In this document: positions 43,789-53,402 of the stretch, in pieces
Layout: the number at the start of each line of letters is the position of its first letter
How positions within the stretch are numbered: the stretch's first letter is position 1
Origin: Gracilibacillus sp. YIM 98692
GTDB lineage: Bacteria; Bacillota; Bacilli; Bacillales; Amphibacillaceae
Direction: 5' to 3'
NCBI RefSeq assembly: GCF_010993965.1
Contig: NZ_WIXM01000001.1
Span: 1-64,000, forward strand
DNA: 64,000 nucleotides
Program-made: the position numbers and the translations under genes
The notes under the pieces: model-generated
The model's input: only the letters and a program-made list of their open reading frames with translations
Told to the model about the DNA's origin: nothing
The model's database searches: none

Positions 43789-45802
43789 GCAGCATCACCT
43801 CCTGTAAGATAGAGCTTATGAAGTCATATACTTGATCAAACAAGACATACAAGACAAAGAAAACTAATACGGTTAAAAACATGCCAAATAAAGTAAGCAA
43901 AATATTACGGACGGTTCCCCAAAATGTATAATCATGTATTTCCTTAATCGTTATAAATAAAAGTATAAGCGACCATGCCGTAATTACTTGCATAGACAAA
44001 GTGTAAACAAATGCCTCATTATAAGTGAGAACATTTGAGATTAAAGTAATCGGCAAAATAAATAATAGATATGGGGCTAGAGAATAAATAGTGCCATTAA
44101 AAACATCTCTAAATCTTCCCTCACCATCTGTAATGGTACTTACTAAATAGTTAACAACAATAAACAGTAGAATCGGAATTAGAAGTTTGCCTATTTCGAA
44201 GAATATATTCATTTCTTCTAAGGCTTGATCCGTAAATAAAAACCCTGTCCAATAAATCATTAAAACATATTCCACAAGCAAGATAATATATAAGACGGCG
44301 GATGATAAGATGGACACCTTTTCATACTCTTTTAGATAATACAAGCTATCAAGTGGATGTTTAATAAAATTTTTAATATAGAGAATTTCACTCAGCAATT
44401 TATTACGATTCCAATTTGACTTGAAAGCTCTTAATGGTTGCAAAATATTCCGTTTTTTATCCAACAATTTAACCACAAAACGTATGAAAAGCAGGATTAG
44501 AATAATGAGTATTACATTTGCTAAATGATCTTCCATCCACTTATATCGCACTTCCCAAAAAGCGGTGGAATAGCCTTCTTTATCATTAGCTAATTCAAAT
44601 TCATGAAGTGCTTCTTCATACAATTGTTGCTTATATAATGCTTCCCCTTTTGCCGTATGCGCTAGTCCATATGAAGAGTTCAACTTTAATACTTCATTCC
44701 AGTATTGCTCACTTTGAACATAGTAGCCTTCCTCAAACAAAGCTAAACCTTGATGCAGTATTGTCGTAAATTCCGTTGGTTCAAATACCTGAATGACACC
44801 TAACTCTCGATCTGTCACATAGACTCTGCCAGAACTGTCTACATCGATACTCGTTGGCTGAACCGTTAACCCTAATCTATTCGTTGCTTTTGTCTGTCCT
44901 CCAAAGGAAAATAATAGATTACCAGAACTATCATATTCAGATATCACACCATCACTACCTACTGTGTATATGTTACCAATAGGACCAGTAGCGATGTCTA
45001 CTAAGTTTGTATCCTCTGTAATACTAGGAGGCAAAATATTACCACCAGCAATGTTTAATTTTCGAACAGCCTCCCAAGTGGTGCCTGAAGTCACTGTATA
45101 GACGAGTCCCTGTTCATCAATAGCAACATTGCTAGCGGCAGGTGGTTCCTTTAAAAACAGGTTAGCTCGTTCTCTTTGAGTCGTGATAAAATTTTGCAAA
45201 GCACTTCCCATAGTTGGCTCTAGTGTGTTTGCCCCATAGTACCCCAAGAAAGTTCCGTCTTGACTTAATTGGATAATCCCATTTGTTGCACCTTCACCAA
45301 TAATGTAAATATTCTGACGTTGATCAATTGCGATTTTTTCTGGTTTATAAGGGGCATTCTTCCCAAACAATGGCTCATCAGGCCTAGTATACTCTTCGAT
45401 TAGTTCTCCATTTTCTTCAAATTTAAATACAGTTTCGTTTCCATAATCTGCTGCATAGACGCTACCATTTTGATCGGTGTAAACTCCTATTGGTTTCTGT
45501 AAAATTTCTTCACCATATTCTTGAATGAGTTTTCCTTTAGTATTAAATTTTTTTACAGTTTGAGTGCCCGAATCTGCGATCAACACGTGATCATTCTCAT
45601 CAATATATATATCCTCGGGATTTACAATCTCCGAACCCTTTGCAAATAATCCAATCGGGACATAAGCCGTTTGTGTTTCAATTACATTTCCATCAGCTGT
45701 TAATGTTTCTGTCTTATATGGTACAGAAACGGAAGCAGAGGAATATGTGGGAAACAGTAGGATTAACCATAGGCCAAACGCTGCAATGAAAAACTTCTTC
45801 AT
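43781..45802 (-). CDS. NHL beta-propeller / TPR / YIP1 membrane protein
   Basis: 673 residues: a signal peptide (1-23), an extracellular NHL-type propeller (about 50-350, repeats such as PEDIYIDENDHVLIADSGTQTVKKFN and GVYTDQNGSVYAADYGNETVFKFEENG), a short TPR-like helical pair (about 360-410), a membrane segment (about 432-450), then a YIP1-type domain with about five membrane segments (480-665). So a large sensor-like head is tied to a polytopic membrane domain. It is translationally coupled to the DUF5696 gene and sits between two CUT1 permease pairs. The role is unknown; sugar sensing or assistance of uptake is a guess. Confidence 0.82.
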   Translation of the reverse strand: MKKFFIAAFGLWLILLFPTYSSASVSVPYKTETLTADGNVIETQTAYVPIGLFAKGSEIVNPEDIYIDENDHVLIADSGTQTVKKFNTKGKLIQEYGEEILQKPIGVYTDQNGSVYAADYGNETVFKFEENGELIEEYTRPDEPLFGKNAPYKPEKIAIDQRQNIYIIGEGATNGIIQLSQDGTFLGYYGANTLEPTMGSALQNFITTQRERANLFLKEPPAASNVAIDEQGLVYTVTSGTTWEAVRKLNIAGGNILPPSITEDTNLVDIATGPIGNIYTVGSDGVISEYDSSGNLLFSFGGQTKATNRLGLTVQPTSIDVDSSGRVYVTDRELGVIQVFEPTEFTTILHQGLALFEEGYYVQSEQYWNEVLKLNSSYGLAHTAKGEALYKQQLYEEALHEFELANDKEGYSTAFWEVRYKWMEDHLANVILIILILLFIRFVVKLLDKKRNILQPLRAFKSNWNRNKLLSEILYIKNFIKHPLDSLYYLKEYEKVSILSSAVLYIILLVEYVLMIYWTGFLFTDQALEEMNIFFEIGKLLIPILLFIVVNYLVSTITDGEGRFRDVFNGTIYSLAPYLLFILPITLISNVLTYNEAFVYTLSMQVITAWSLILLFITIKEIHDYTFWGTVRNILLTLFGMFLTVLVFFVLYVLFDQVYDFISSILQEVMLRV

Positions 45803-45820
45803 TTCCCTTCCTCCTCTAAA

Positions 45821-46702
45821 TTACTTAATACCTGAATGTGCCATTGTATTCATTACTTTACTTTGCATAAATATAAAGATAATGAGGTTTGGAACGAACA
45901 TTATTAAGGAAGCAGCTGCTGCCATTCCTTGCCCTGCAACTGTATTACCACTACCCGCATCAACAGCTAATGTGGACATAAAAAAGGCGAATGTCTTTAA
46001 ATTTTCATCATCCACAAATAAAGTGGAAGTTTCCGCATTGTTCCACACTGCTTGAAAAGCTAAGATCGAAATAGTCGCAATAGCCGGCTTCACTAATGGA
46101 ATGATAATCTTCCTAAAAATTTGAAAATCTGTAGCACCATCTATTAATGCCGCTTCAATTAGTTCGTCTGGTATTTGATCAATAAATTGCTTTACCAAAA
46201 ACAACCCTACTGGCATTGCCAATAATGGAAAAATATGTGCGAAAAATGTATTTAACAAACCTACTTCATCGATTAATAGATATCGAGGGATAGTAACAGC
46301 AGCAGGTACGAACATCAATGCAAGAGTATTAATTTCAAAAATAGTTTTCTTTAATTTAAACTGTTTTTTCGATAAAGCATAACCAGCCATTGCACTAAAC
46401 ACCACTGTAAAAAACACGACAATAATCGTTACTACTATGCTATTAAATAAATACCTTGACATTGGAACACCTGTTGCATTCGAGTTATTCACAAGATCCT
46501 GGAAATTTTGTAAAGTTGGTTTTTGAACAAAAAATCTTGGCGGATAGGCAAATAGCTCATCTATTGGCTTTAATGCATGTGAAAATATATAAACAATTGG
46601 AAGCATCATTAGCACTGCCATCGGAATTAAGATAAAGTAAAATTTAAGCTGACTTCTATGAAATCGGTCTGGATTAATTTTTGATCCATGAAACGAGGCC
46701 AT
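45821..46702 (-). CDS. CUT1 ABC sugar permease, MalG type (pair 1)
   Basis: 293 residues, six predicted membrane segments, EAA loop [23 protein letters not shown]. Ribosome site TTAGGAGGGATT. Partner of the MalF-type gene 31 bp upstream. Confidence 0.92.
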   Translation of the reverse strand: MASFHGSKINPDRFHRSQLKFYFILIPMAVLMMLPIVYIFSHALKPIDELFAYPPRFFVQKPTLQNFQDLVNNSNATGVPMSRYLFNSIVVTIIVVFFTVVFSAMAGYALSKKQFKLKKTIFEINTLALMFVPAAVTIPRYLLIDEVGLLNTFFAHIFPLLAMPVGLFLVKQFIDQIPDELIEAALIDGATDFQIFRKIIIPLVKPAIATISILAFQAVWNNAETSTLFVDDENLKTFAFFMSTLAVDAGSGNTVAGQGMAAAASLIMFVPNLIIFIFMQSKVMNTMAHSGIK

Positions 46703-46733
46703 CCAATCCCTCCTAATTAGTTAATTTATCTAT

Positions 46734-47621
46734 TTAATCTTTTTCAGCAAATAACTTCATAGCTATCTTAGAGAACCCATAAATAAACAAGAGTAATAAA
46801 ACGGATAAAGCTGCTGCATAACCCATCTCATATCGAATAAACCCAAAATCTTCTAAGTGATTTACTATTAACTGTCCTGCGTATTGTGGTGTAGGGTTCT
46901 GTCCAGATAATTCCACCCCTATTGCTCCGGCTTGAAATGTTTGTACGACAGCCATAACAGCCCCAAACAACATTTGCGGTTTCATAGAAGGAATGGTAAT
47001 ATATACAATTTCTTGAAACCTATTTTTAATCCCATCAATATATGCCGCTTCATATATTTCTTGATTGATGTTTAAAACACCAGATAACATGGCTAAGAAA
47101 CCTACTCCCATACTTCCCCATAATGTCACAACAATCATAATTATCATCAAGTATTCAGGGGATTGAAGGAATTGAATGGGTTCATTAATAAAACCTATCG
47201 ATATTAATAAATTATTTAAATAACCTGTTTCATCCCCGCTAAAGATAATCTTCCAAACTACCGCCATTGCAACTCCTGCAGTCATGGAAGGCGAATATAA
47301 GATCAAAGCAAGTACTGTCCTAGGTCCTTTTGAAATTTGCGCTAACATCCAAGCTAATAAAAATGCTAGAATATAGCCTCCAGGTCCGACAATTAAAGAA
47401 AAAATCAGTGTATTTGGTAATACATATTGCATAAATGTATTATCTTGTGTCAGGATATTCACATAATTCTCTAAACCTATAAGAGATGGCATCTCTATCG
47501 TGTTAAAATAGGTAAAAGATAAGCCTATTGCGATGACCACTGGGATAATAATAAACGTCGTAAATAAAATTAAATAAGGTGCTAGAAACACTGATGTACT
47601 AACATGATTATTATTATTCAT
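46734..47621 (-). CDS. CUT1 ABC sugar permease, MalF type (pair 1)
   Basis: 295 residues, six predicted membrane segments, atypical EAA loop [24 protein letters not shown]. The start at 47621 (ATGAATAA) overlaps the stop of the large binding-protein gene by 8 nt, so the two are translationally coupled; a longer frame from 47651 would add ten residues inside that gene. The coupling ties this permease pair to the large binding protein. Confidence 0.92.
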   Translation of the reverse strand: MNNNNHVSTSVFLAPYLILFTTFIIIPVVIAIGLSFTYFNTIEMPSLIGLENYVNILTQDNTFMQYVLPNTLIFSLIVGPGGYILAFLLAWMLAQISKGPRTVLALILYSPSMTAGVAMAVVWKIIFSGDETGYLNNLLISIGFINEPIQFLQSPEYLMIIMIVVTLWGSMGVGFLAMLSGVLNINQEIYEAAYIDGIKNRFQEIVYITIPSMKPQMLFGAVMAVVQTFQAGAIGVELSGQNPTPQYAGQLIVNHLEDFGFIRYEMGYAAALSVLLLLFIYGFSKIAMKLFAEKD

Positions 47622-50544
47622 TAACTTCCAGCCACCCTTCAACCTTCTCAATTGTTGGTATTGGGTAAGGTTTTATTACCTCACCATTTTCCATATACCC
47701 AAATTCCTCTAGCTTTCTCCGCATCTCTCGATTAATTAATATGACGCTGTCATCTACTGAAGCCCTTACATTCTCACCATCAAACACCGCTCTATTCCAT
47801 GCGTTACTAATCTCTCTTTCTACCATATAAGAATAAGGCGTTTTCGGTACTTCTCTTAAATACTCCCATTGTTCTAGAATCACGTCTTTATGTTCTTCTG
47901 GCAAAGGTAATTCTTCAAACGCTTCTAGATTAGCTGTATTCCACATGTATTCTGGTCCAAATAGCGTTTGCATCGTAACGGCATACTCCGTTTGGGTTTC
48001 TGTTGACATCCACCATTTTAGTAATTCCCATGCTTCTTCTTCTTTCTCATTTCCATCAAAGATCATCGAAGCTTGTCCAGATCCTGCTGCCCACCTTTCT
48101 ACAGTTCCGTCTTCCTGTTCTATTCCTGGTTGTGGTGTTATATCCCACCAACCGGAAATCTCAGGTGCAGCTGTCGTTAATTCTACATAAGTACCAAATG
48201 GTGCTACACCAATTGGTAAAGTAGAATATCGAAAATGGTTATAAAACCTTGGTACTTGTAGCGGCATACTGTAAATCGTGCTAAGATCTGACATAAACTG
48301 AATACCTTCCAAGGCTTTATCTTCATCAATGGCAGCACCAAGTCCATCTTCTTGATATATTTTTCCGCCGAATTGATAGATGAATGGCGAAGTAGTCTGA
48401 AAAGCTTTAAACGCTGACTCTTCCGCTAACGGAGTATAATAGTTTAAACCATACCTTTGTAACTCAGGAAGAATTTCTGTTACTTCATCCCAAGTATTAG
48501 GGATAGGAAGATTAAGTTCCTCCATAATATCCTTGCGATAGAACTGTACAAAAAAGTCCTGTGTTTCTGGCAAGGCATATACATTATCTTCAACAATTAA
48601 TGGCAAAAAGGCACCAGGAGAAAATTGCTGACCCACTTCTTCAAAATCGTCAAATTGCCTGAGATCTACTGCAGCTCCACGAATGGCTAACTCGTAAGGA
48701 ACCCAGTTACTAATTCCAATTGCTAAATCAGGCTGTGTATTAGCTGCACTAGCTAATACTAGTTTTGATTCATCTGGCATAAGCGAATATTTCACTTTAA
48801 TACCCGTTTCCGGTGTGAAATTTTGATCTGTCATATTTTGTAATAACTCTACATATTGTCTCGGACGATTTACCCACACCTCTAATGTGTCTTCTGACAC
48901 ATCTGATGTAGCAAGGTTTTCTTCTGTGAAAGATTTAAAAAAACTAAGTGTAGAGTCTTTCGTCTTTGTCCATAAATCCGCCTCTGCATCTGGAAGTCTC
49001 ACATCTCCATGCACATAAAATTGGTCTAACAATAACGGTTGGTTTGTTAACTGTGTTCGTATATTACCTAAAAATTGTGCTGCCGAATTAGACCCCGTCG
49101 ATAACTCTGTTAAACGACTCGGAATTTCATCCGGCTCAGCAGCTAATTTCTTTAATTTATCAATAGCTATTTTCATAGAAGAAATCTCAGTAGATTCAAC
49201 ACCATTATTTAAAGACATTAAATACGCCATTTCTTCTTCCAATAGATTAGCCCATTCTAATAATTGTTCATCAATACCAGGAATGTATTCTTCAATATCC
49301 CAATCACGAGTTCCCTGTTGATTCCCTGTTAATTTACGAATAGACAGGGATAACTCATCAATCTCTTGCATGACATCATCAATGGTAAATATGACACGTG
49401 CATGTGGAGAGGTATCCGCTTTTAAACTTATCTTATTTTTACCTTCTTCTAGATAAAACCAGTAGGGATCTCCTTCATTATTACTAAATGTTTCGTTATA
49501 CCATTTCTTGCTGTGCTTAAATTGATATTGCTCTACTTCCTCAAAAGGAACTTCATCATTTATAAGCAATGTTCGATAAACTGGTGCATTAGATGCTTTA
49601 TCCTGTAATGCTTTGAATGATAAACGATAGAAACCTGTTTTTTCTACTTCAACTTCCCAGCTGACTGTTTGCCCAGCTGTATTCCACGAATCTCCACCTA
49701 ATGTATTTAGATACAACCTGTCTAGGTCATAAGGTGTAACAGCAGGGTCTTCTGTAGCCATTGGCCTTATATATGAATTGTTCTTTTCTGAAGGGTGTTC
49801 TGCTTGATACTTGATTAAACCTTCTTGTTGTTCAGCTTCTGAAAAGCTATTCAGATATTCCTCATATGTTTGCACTTGTTTTACGGAGGTAATGTATACA
49901 TTACCGACTAACATTTCTCCTCTTAAGTTATTTAAAGTAATGGTATTCTTTCCTTCATTCAGATGAAATTGCAACGGACGTTTATACAAATATTGAGAAT
50001 CTTCTGCTTTTAAGTGTTGCCATTCTTTCAATCGAACCTGCCTTGGAATGATTTCATTTCCTGATCGATCTGTTTTAAAATCTTCTGTTTCATTCTTCCA
50101 ATAGCTTGGAAAAACAATCCGCCTACTCTCTGAATAAGGGTATTCACCATTCACTTGGATGGCACCTTCTATTGGAATAATCGAATCACCTTGCGGCAAA
50201 TAATCAAAACCAATTTCATACAACCCTTCTTTATCCACCTCTACTTCAACAGTTAAAGAATCTTGATTACGCCAATAGAACACACTATCCTCATAACCAT
50301 TGCTTTGTGATGATGGTAATAGCTCTTCATCATCAATATTTATAAAAGCAGATGGTGGGATAGATTGCTCGTAATGAGCAATACTATCCAAACCTTGATT
50401 CTGCCATTCGTTGAGTTTGAGGTGATAACGCTGTTCTTCCAATTGTTCATCAACTTCTGATTCACTTTGTTCATTAGCCTGTACCATTGACACTGGAATT
50501 AAAGACAGCATTATTAGTGATACAAACATCGCTTTAATCTTCAA
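47614..50544 (-). CDS. Large extracellular solute-binding protein with two beta-sandwich domains
   Basis: 976 residues, about twice a normal binding protein. A signal peptide ends near VQA-NE without any lipobox Cys. Residues about 70-230 and 285-395 are two similar beta-sandwich units ([17 protein letters not shown] and [29 protein letters not shown] and [13 protein letters not shown]) that look like carbohydrate-binding modules. A helical linker (400-500) leads to a family 1 solute-binding fold (525-960). TTG start with AGGAGG seven bases upstream. How the protein is held at the surface is unclear; it may bind wall, polymer or the neighbouring membrane proteins. Confidence 0.85.
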   Translation of the reverse strand: MKIKAMFVSLIMLSLIPVSMVQANEQSESEVDEQLEEQRYHLKLNEWQNQGLDSIAHYEQSIPPSAFINIDDEELLPSSQSNGYEDSVFYWRNQDSLTVEVEVDKEGLYEIGFDYLPQGDSIIPIEGAIQVNGEYPYSESRRIVFPSYWKNETEDFKTDRSGNEIIPRQVRLKEWQHLKAEDSQYLYKRPLQFHLNEGKNTITLNNLRGEMLVGNVYITSVKQVQTYEEYLNSFSEAEQQEGLIKYQAEHPSEKNNSYIRPMATEDPAVTPYDLDRLYLNTLGGDSWNTAGQTVSWEVEVEKTGFYRLSFKALQDKASNAPVYRTLLINDEVPFEEVEQYQFKHSKKWYNETFSNNEGDPYWFYLEEGKNKISLKADTSPHARVIFTIDDVMQEIDELSLSIRKLTGNQQGTRDWDIEEYIPGIDEQLLEWANLLEEEMAYLMSLNNGVESTEISSMKIAIDKLKKLAAEPDEIPSRLTELSTGSNSAAQFLGNIRTQLTNQPLLLDQFYVHGDVRLPDAEADLWTKTKDSTLSFFKSFTEENLATSDVSEDTLEVWVNRPRQYVELLQNMTDQNFTPETGIKVKYSLMPDESKLVLASAANTQPDLAIGISNWVPYELAIRGAAVDLRQFDDFEEVGQQFSPGAFLPLIVEDNVYALPETQDFFVQFYRKDIMEELNLPIPNTWDEVTEILPELQRYGLNYYTPLAEESAFKAFQTTSPFIYQFGGKIYQEDGLGAAIDEDKALEGIQFMSDLSTIYSMPLQVPRFYNHFRYSTLPIGVAPFGTYVELTTAAPEISGWWDITPQPGIEQEDGTVERWAAGSGQASMIFDGNEKEEEAWELLKWWMSTETQTEYAVTMQTLFGPEYMWNTANLEAFEELPLPEEHKDVILEQWEYLREVPKTPYSYMVEREISNAWNRAVFDGENVRASVDDSVILINREMRRKLEEFGYMENGEVIKPYPIPTIEKVEGWLEVNE

Positions 50545-50571
50545 GTTGTTACCTCCTCAACTTTTCTTCCC

Positions 50572-51990
50572 TTACTGACCCATTGCTTCCGACGCCTCTT
50601 GATACTTACTATTTGCTAATTCATTTACTTGACTAGCATAATTCTCATAATTGATCTCACCAGACACTGCATTGTTAATAAGAGTTGATATTGTCGCATT
50701 TGGTTCATCGCCGATTTCTACACCAGTTGGTGCCTTCCAACGAGCTTGCGCATAACCAGGCGTTGTCTTAAATGGCTCCACCACAGCATTATCTATATTT
50801 TTAAATGCTTCTTTTAATCCTGGAACATTTACTGTCTCAAAATATGCGTTTATTACTTCATCATCTGTAATTAACGGTAAACGATCTAAGGTCACTTCCT
50901 CTACTTCGTCAGCTATAGCGAGTCGCTCTAAATAGCCATCTTTGCCAAAGCCCATCCATTTCGCTAACAAATAAGCCTCTTCAGGATGTTCGGTAGAGCT
51001 GGAAATACCATAATAATCATGTGTGATAACATCTCTTTCACCTGGAATTCCTATAAAGTCCCATTCAAAATCCGCATTCTGTGAAAAAGCACTGATTGCC
51101 CAAGTGCCATCCCATTTAATACCAATTCCTTCGTTATACCAAACTTCATTAGCATTTTCACCATTGAAATTAGCTTTTTGATCGTCACTTAAAGGCTCAA
51201 AAGCATAACCATTACTATTAATATTTTGAGTAAACTCAATCCCACTAATAAATTCATTACTATCTAAATGAAAACCTTCTTCATTATAGGTATACCAACC
51301 AAGATCTTCATTGGCTGCTGCAGGATACCAATCCACTATAGAGAAAGTTTGATTTAAACCAACTACCCCTTGGTTAACGTTTGTAACATTACGAATTGCT
51401 TCATTAAATTCATCGAGGCTCATGCCTAAATATGGTACATCAAGATTTGCGTCTTCATATAAATCTTTATTGACATAGTACCCTAACATATGTTGTGAAG
51501 CAGGGATTGCATAAATTTGATCACCAACAGTAATGGAAGCAATAACGGAATCCGGCAATAATTCGAATTCTTTATCCTCTTTTGCAAGCTCACTTACATC
51601 TAACATCCACTCATTAGCAATACCAGTTGGTACAGTCGCAAGGGAAAATACATCTGGCATTGCACTTGCACTTGCAGCAGAAGCTAATGATTCCTCCCAA
51701 GGATCACTAATCGATTCGTCTATTTCTACGGTAATATGTGGATATTCCTCCATAAAAGCTTCAAGCATTAGCCGGTTGATATTTGTATCTCCTTCTGCAC
51801 CAAAAGACCAGCTAGCCATTGTAAGTGTTACTTGCTCTTTATCTTCATCGGAAACGTTATTGTTATCGGTTTCATTTGATTCATTTGTGTTATCAGCCTC
51901 TGACATTTCTGAACTTTCTGAATCATCACTACATGCGACTAACAAAGAAAACAATGCAACAAGAACCATTAGCGAGAACCACTTTTTCAT
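50572..51990 (-). CDS. ABC sugar-binding lipoprotein
   Basis: 472 residues: lipoprotein signal with LLVAC and acylated Cys20, an acidic Asn/Glu/Asp-rich linker, then a family 1 solute-binding fold. First gene of the long operon, 28 bp before the large binding protein. With two binding proteins and two permease pairs in one operon, it may serve the pair at 39679-41521, but this is by elimination. A perfect LacI-type operator lies 86 bp upstream. Confidence 0.92.
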   Translation of the reverse strand: MKKWFSLMVLVALFSLLVACSDDSESSEMSEADNTNESNETDNNNVSDEDKEQVTLTMASWSFGAEGDTNINRLMLEAFMEEYPHITVEIDESISDPWEESLASAASASAMPDVFSLATVPTGIANEWMLDVSELAKEDKEFELLPDSVIASITVGDQIYAIPASQHMLGYYVNKDLYEDANLDVPYLGMSLDEFNEAIRNVTNVNQGVVGLNQTFSIVDWYPAAANEDLGWYTYNEEGFHLDSNEFISGIEFTQNINSNGYAFEPLSDDQKANFNGENANEVWYNEGIGIKWDGTWAISAFSQNADFEWDFIGIPGERDVITHDYYGISSSTEHPEEAYLLAKWMGFGKDGYLERLAIADEVEEVTLDRLPLITDDEVINAYFETVNVPGLKEAFKNIDNAVVEPFKTTPGYAQARWKAPTGVEIGDEPNATISTLINNAVSGEINYENYASQVNELANSKYQEASEAMGQ

Positions 51991-52075
51991 AACATTACAC
52001 TCCTCTGTATTTGTTTTAATTTATATCACTTTGTCTAATCTGTGCTGATATTCATGAACCGCATAACAAGTGTTA

Positions 52076-52089
52076 TTGAAACGTTTCAA
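52076..52089. promoter_or_regulatory. LacI-type operator upstream of the transport operon
   Basis: TTGAAACGTTTCAA, a perfect palindrome (extended by one base on each side), identical to the site at 39630. The gap 51991-52272 holds nothing else identifiable. Confidence 0.75.
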
Positions 52090-52272
52090 TTGAAGTCAAA
52101 TAAAAATGATTACCATATCTAACATCTAGTAACCAGCAAAAATGCAGCTAATAGGATATATACTTTTCAACAATCTAGCTGTCTTTATAATCAATTATGA
52201 ATCCGTTTTCACATTTTGGATTAATTAATTCTCCACCGCTCCTTAAAACTATATAAATGAAACTTTCCATTT

Positions 52273-53241
52273 TTAAGACGAGGAACGCGATATAAATTGA
52301 ATTGGAATTTGGTCAATTTCGAAATCTTTTTCTTTATGAATCATTTTGAATAAAGTTTTTGCAGCTGTCTCTCCCCATTCTTTTTTCTGAACACGAACTG
52401 TAGACAATGGCGGTTGAAAATATTTAGCTAATTCAATATCATCAAATCCCACAAAGGCTATATCAGTTGGTATATTCAAACCTTTTTCCTGGGTGGCTTG
52501 AATGGCTCCCATTACCATCTCATCATTTGCTGATATAAATGCTGTGGGATAATCGGTGTTGGTTTCTAAGTATTTTTTCATACTTAACAATCCGCTGACT
52601 TCAGTAAAGTCTGCTCTGATAATGTCTCTCTTATTATAAGACATCCCTCTTTTGGCAAGCGATTCTTTAAAACCTTCTAAACGTTTTTCTCCATCAAACG
52701 ATGTTTCTGAACCTGCAATGAAACCAATTTGCTGATGTCCTTTTTCCACCAAATAATTGACCGCACAGTCAATCCCATATTTATTAGGTAGTAATATTTC
52801 CTTTATATAAGGATTTTTAATCTCTCGATCTAATACAACAACAGGATATTTCTCGCTTGCTAACACCTCCAGCAAATCATTAGGAATATGGTAATTTAAT
52901 ATAATTGCTCCTCCTACATATCGTTCTTTTAGTAAACGATGCATATCTGCTGATGCACAAACCACCATCTCATATCCATTTCTTTCCACTTCATTCTGAA
53001 TACCTTCTAACAATTCGTTGAAAAAGGGACCTCTAAATCCGCTTAAGAAGAGTCCGATAATATCACTTTTATTCCTCTTCAAATTTTTAGCGTTCCCGTT
53101 AGGATGATATCCTAATTCATTAGCAACTAGTAAGACTCTGTCTCTTGTAGCTTGTGAAATTAATTTACTGCCATTAATAGCATAGGATGCAGTGGAGATA
53201 CTCACATTAGCTTTTTTCGCAACATCTTTTAACGTAGTCAA
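52273..53241 (-). CDS. LacI-family transcriptional regulator
   Basis: 322 residues: LacI HTH at the N-terminus (TTLKDVAKKANVSISTASYAINGSKLISQATRDRVLLVA) and a periplasmic-binding-like sensing domain. I take TTG at 53241 as the start: GAGG lies seven bases upstream, and the longer frame from 53385 would run through the operator at 53282-53297. Probably represses regions 5 and 6 and itself. Close relative of the LacI gene at 61125. Confidence 0.92.
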   Translation of the reverse strand: MTTLKDVAKKANVSISTASYAINGSKLISQATRDRVLLVANELGYHPNGNAKNLKRNKSDIIGLFLSGFRGPFFNELLEGIQNEVERNGYEMVVCASADMHRLLKERYVGGAIILNYHIPNDLLEVLASEKYPVVVLDREIKNPYIKEILLPNKYGIDCAVNYLVEKGHQQIGFIAGSETSFDGEKRLEGFKESLAKRGMSYNKRDIIRADFTEVSGLLSMKKYLETNTDYPTAFISANDEMVMGAIQATQEKGLNIPTDIAFVGFDDIELAKYFQPPLSTVRVQKKEWGETAAKTLFKMIHKEKDFEIDQIPIQFISRSSS

Positions 53242-53281
53242 TTGCTTACCTCTTCTCAATTCTACAAATTTTTCAGACTCT

Positions 53282-53297
53282 ATTGAAACGTTTCGAT
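53282..53297. promoter_or_regulatory. LacI-type operator upstream of the first LacI gene
   Basis: ATTGAAACGTTTCGAT, one half-site base different from the perfect palindrome at 52076. It lies 41 bp before the TTG start, fitting autoregulation. Confidence 0.7.
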
Positions 53298-53365
53298 TAT
53301 TATTATACAACACATTGAAACCGCATTCAATATCTTTTTGGTTATTTTGTAAAATTGATGGAGGG

Positions 53366-53391
53366 GGAGACATGAAATAGTTCATGTCTCC
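53366..53391 (-). other. Hairpin downstream of the second GH35 gene
   Basis: Perfect 11-bp stem GGAGACATGAA / TTCATGTCTCC with loop ATAG. On the minus strand it is followed by CCCTCC and not T residues, so it is not a standard terminator. It may protect the 3' end of the GH35 message. Confidence 0.5.
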
Positions 53392-53402
53392 GTACTTACT
53401 TA

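Noticed and set aside
51533-52048. 171-residue open frame antisense to the binding lipoprotein
   Set aside because: Ser/Ala-rich reading of the opposite strand of a real gene and its acidic linker; no independent start signal.
53242-53385. N-terminal extension of the LacI gene to the first ATG
   Set aside because: The extension has no LacI similarity and would place the operator at 53282-53297 inside the gene; the TTG at 53241 has a ribosome site.
53366-53391. Hairpin as rho-independent terminator
   Set aside because: No T run follows on the transcribed strand; kept as a hairpin only.
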